DNA from: a virus
Virus record (IMG/VR): IMGVR_UViG_3300037076_000047
Coordinates: 1 to 24,926 of that record
Strand: one strand, 5' to 3'
DNA length: 24,926 bases
Under the pieces are notes generated by a model that was not told the origin of the DNA, ran no database searches, and saw nothing but the letters and a program-made list of their open reading frames with translations. The translations under genes and the position numbers were made by a program. Below are positions 22,989 to 24,926 of this stretch, piece after piece. Every line of letters starts with the position of its first letter. Within the stretch, counting starts at the first letter, position 1.

Positions 22989-23233
22989 AGTTCCCTCGTT
23001 AATTTCTTAATTACATCTTCGGTAAAGTATTTCTTCGATTCTTCGGGGTAGTTGTCGATGAACTCTTTGTTGGCTTTCCCGTTCTTGAAGGGTTGGATGA
23101 TCTCTTTGGCAAACTGTTTGCGCTCCATGTCATGCCTCCACTCCTTGTGAGTAGGGTTAACATCGAAGCCCATTGACTTATCTTCGCCTTTAACGTAGCG
23201 ACCATCTGGGCCGATATAACCTGTTGTTTTCAT
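22985..23233 (-). CDS. conserved-looking phage protein, 82 aa
   Basis: Starts with a short hairpin (TGYIGPDGRYVKGED), then a charged helix with RHDMERKQFAKEIIQPFKNG, and ends KEFIDNYPEESKKYFTEDVI. The combination of a YI-x-PDG opening, an E-I/L-I/V-QP-F/Y motif followed by NGK, and FI-x-x-YP-E-E is a pattern I associate with small conserved proteins in many tailed phages, of unknown function. Start overlaps the previous stop as ATGA, and its own stop overlaps the next ATG in the same way. Confidence 0.7.
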   Translation of the reverse strand: MKTTGYIGPDGRYVKGEDKSMGFDVNPTHKEWRHDMERKQFAKEIIQPFKNGKANKEFIDNYPEESKKYFTEDVIKKLTREL

Positions 23234-23472
23234 AGACTTCTAACTCGCTCTTGTTCTTCGCGTTCAATCTGTTGCGGTGTCTTAGGTGAGATAAAAGCCG
23301 ACTGAGCATTAACATCTGCATAACCTGGTTGTAAGGGAGTGACTACCCGACTAACTGGCTCTGGGTCACGATCAAATATATCTTTTGTCTTTTGAATAAG
23401 TTGCTTTAGATAGAACCCTAAGTGAAAGCCTAGCGAAATACCAAGGATGAATCCAACTATTAGCTCAATCAT
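23230..23472 (-). CDS. membrane-anchored small protein, 80 aa
   Basis: Residues 2-24 (IELIVGFILGISLGFHLGFY) form a single N-terminal membrane helix with Gly spacing and no cleavage site, followed by a basic turn (KQLIQKTKD) and a polar, Pro/Gln/Arg-rich cytoplasmic tail. Type: N-out/C-in or the reverse cannot be decided with confidence; the Lys cluster after the helix favours a cytoplasmic C-terminus. Coupled by ATGA to both neighbours. Could be holin- or exclusion-like; no evidence for either. Confidence 0.7.
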   Translation of the reverse strand: MIELIVGFILGISLGFHLGFYLKQLIQKTKDIFDRDPEPVSRVVTPLQPGYADVNAQSAFISPKTPQQIEREEQERVRSL

Positions 23473-23723
23473 TTCCTATACCATCCATTTTCATTTAGCC
23501 AGTTTTGGAAGTATTTATGCTCAAGGTTGATAACACCACCATCTTTCATCCAATCTGACTCTCTTATTACGAGCGTAGGCTCATTGTCAAAAGAACGCCA
23601 CACGAGTTCGTATATTACTAGTTTATCTTCAATCAGTTCGGCAAGATGTTCTAGGGTTGGTTCGTCTGACTTGGGGGCATTACTAATATCAGCAACAACC
23701 TTAACCTTTAGTGTAATTTTCAT
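23469..23723 (-). CDS. hypothetical protein, 84 aa
   Basis: Small alpha/beta protein: first strand MKITLKVKVVADI, an acidic helix (EPTLEHLAELIEDKLVIYEL), a second strand, and a C-terminal helix with WLNENGWYRK. One base separates it from the groEL stop, and its AAGGAG ribosome site lies within the last codons of groEL, so it is expressed with the chaperonin. Function unknown; a GroES-like fold is not indicated, since it lacks the mobile loop. Confidence 0.7.
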   Translation of the reverse strand: MKITLKVKVVADISNAPKSDEPTLEHLAELIEDKLVIYELVWRSFDNEPTLVIRESDWMKDGGVINLEHKYFQNWLNENGWYRK

Positions 23724-23724
23724 A

Positions 23725-24926
23725 CTACTCCTTATCTGGGTCTGGTAGTGCGGCGCTTGCCGTAATCAAACCCCTTACTAATGCAACGGCGTTTGTGACT
23801 ATCTCAGAAATAACCAATGAGGGGTCGATAATACCCTCTGTAAGCATGTCCACGGGCTTGTCGGTTATCTTACGCAGATTGAAGCCTTGCCACGCGTCAG
23901 CGTCCTCTAGGCGAGCCAGATAGGATTCTGCGTTAAGTCCGGCATTATCAAAGAGAGCTTTGAACGGTTGAGTAAAAGCATCGTCAAACTCAGTTCCTCG
24001 TACACGGGCGAGGGTCGAGCCACCGCCAGGGAGGATACCGTCTTTCATCGCAGATTGAACAGCGCTTACGGAGTCCTGGACGCGAAGCTTAACCTCTTCA
24101 CGCTCGAACTCAATCGCACCACCGACACGGACGATCGCCATTTTACCCGTTAAACGGGCGAGACGATCTTTAATAAACTGGATTGATTGGGGGTGTTCCT
24201 CATCCTTTAATTGATCTTTAAGGTTCTCAATACGCTCTTTTACGAGGTCTTTGTCGCCATCTCCATCTAGGATAGTTGTAGCGTATTCCGTCACTAAGAC
24301 CTCACGGGCGAAGCCGAGATGTTCCTCGACGTTAAATTGAACGCCATTATACACCTTACCGCCAGTTTTAAGCGCAATATCGTCTAAAAATAGGGTGCGA
24401 CCACCAACCGTATAAGCTGGGTCAACTGGTACGGCTAGTATAAGACCCTTAGCTCGTGACATCTTTAGTGTCTCAAGTGCTAGGTTGTTAATCTCGGCAA
24501 TCATGATTATTTCTTTATGACCGGCACGAACAATATCATTTAGGACTGGGGCAATCTCAAGTTCTGTATTAAATGTCTTATTCGATATGAAGATAGGCAC
24601 GTCAATGTGATTAGACTGATTAGCCGCTTGGTCGTTAATAAGGTCAGTATCCTTATAGCCTTTATGGAAGTAAAAGCCGTCAATGAGTTCATTATGAACG
24701 CCTAGACCCTCATACTGTTCAATCATCACGCCACCGTCTTTACCAACCTCTTGCATAATGTCGGCTATCATTGCGCCTAAGTCTGGGTCGCCAGCCGACA
24801 CGGTAGCAATCTTTTGCAGGTATTTGTCTTTGCTTTCTTTTTTAATAGACTGAATATAATCAAGCGCTATCTTTTCGGCTTCTCGAAGTTTCTCGGCAAT
24901 CTCCATCGGGTTAAGCCCCTTGCTCT
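23725..24926 (-). CDS. groEL: phage-encoded GroEL-type chaperonin (partial, N-terminus off window)
   Basis: The frame stays open to the right edge; the visible part covers about three quarters of a GroEL. Numbering from the first visible Met (24906): intermediate domain around ATVSAGD and the Gly stretch VGKDGGVMIE; apical domain with FISNKTFNTELEIAPVLNDI, IIMIAE and DDIALKTGGKVY; lower hinge DRLARLTGKMAIVRVGGAIE; equatorial end with RVQDSVSAVQSAMKDGILPG, in which Asp278 aligns with the catalytic Asp398 of E. coli GroEL, then GGG. The N-terminal ATP-binding GDGTT loop must lie beyond the edge. The C-terminus ends LPDPDKE without the GGM repeat. Likely folds capsid or other phage proteins; no groES is visible here. 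Confidence 0.92.
   Translation of the reverse strand, partial: SKGLNPMEIAEKLREAEKIALDYIQSIKKESKDKYLQKIATVSAGDPDLGAMIADIMQEVGKDGGVMIEQYEGLGVHNELIDGFYFHKGYKDTDLINDQAANQSNHIDVPIFISNKTFNTELEIAPVLNDIVRAGHKEIIMIAEINNLALETLKMSRAKGLILAVPVDPAYTVGGRTLFLDDIALKTGGKVYNGVQFNVEEHLGFAREVLVTEYATTILDGDGDKDLVKERIENLKDQLKDEEHPQSIQFIKDRLARLTGKMAIVRVGGAIEFEREEVKLRVQDSVSAVQSAMKDGILPGGGSTLARVRGTEFDDAFTQPFKALFDNAGLNAESYLARLEDADAWQGFNLRKITDKPVDMLTEGIIDPSLVISEIVTNAVALVRGLITASAALPDPDKE

Noticed and set aside
1-24926. Alternative genetic code with reassigned stops
   Set aside because: TGA, TAA and TAG all occur as normal gene ends with ATGA or TAATG couplings, and long genes are uninterrupted without recoding.
1-24926. 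tRNA genes, CRISPR arrays, insertion sequences, integrase or attachment sites
   Set aside because: None was found by reading both strands; the gaps between genes are too short and are filled by promoters and hairpins.

Overview
This window is part of the genome of a tailed double-stranded DNA phage, most likely with a short (podovirus-type) tail. The plus strand from about 1 to 22.1 kb reads as a virion assembly block in the usual order: small terminase, large terminase, portal, scaffold, major capsid protein, decoration-like proteins, fibre-like proteins, a pair resembling the T7 tail-tube proteins gp11 and gp12, paralogous minor structural proteins, and two large low-complexity proteins typical of DNA-ejection (internal virion) proteins. 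No tail sheath, tape measure or contractile-tail gene is visible. The minus strand from 22.15 kb to the right edge is a second, convergent operon. It holds six small proteins of unknown function behind a phage-encoded GroEL-type chaperonin whose N-terminus lies outside the window.

Layout. 1-1004: the tail of an upstream ORF and five small overlapping ORFs, two of them with membrane segments. 1001-3362: terminase unit with its own promoter. 3367-6852: portal, scaffold and a 56-aa ORF. 6853-9133: capsid unit, closed by a clear intrinsic terminator. 9146-10653: a 57-aa coiled-coil ORF, a 168-aa protein and a 285-aa coiled coil. 10649-13055: a small structural protein and a large fibre-like protein. 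13061-19039: the tail unit. 19036-22149: the two ejection-type proteins. 22151-24926, minus strand: small genes chained by ATGA overlaps behind groEL. No gap between genes exceeds about 120 bases; every gap of 30 bases or more holds a promoter, hairpin or terminator, described below. I see no tRNA, rRNA, CRISPR array, insertion sequence or integrase.

Regulation is the most distinctive part. Nearly every structural unit starts with a bacterial sigma70-like promoter, so the phage appears to use the host RNA polymerase for late genes. Five of these promoters (3370, 6877, 10649, 13084, 19058) are followed by the same type of leader: an AAGG(T/C) box at the predicted transcript 5' end, then AGCCG in a short hairpin, a U-rich stretch, and in four of five an AAGGAG-like ribosome site. 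Promoter followed at once by a terminator-like hairpin is unusual and suggests attenuation, antitermination or transcript protection. Two other promoters (about 1024 and 9146) lie so close to the ATG that the mRNAs would be leaderless.

The host cannot be named from the sequence. TGA is used as an ordinary stop, so codes that reassign TGA do not apply. Shine-Dalgarno sites are strong (AAGGAG). Function calls rest on motif and order recognition by eye; no database search was run.
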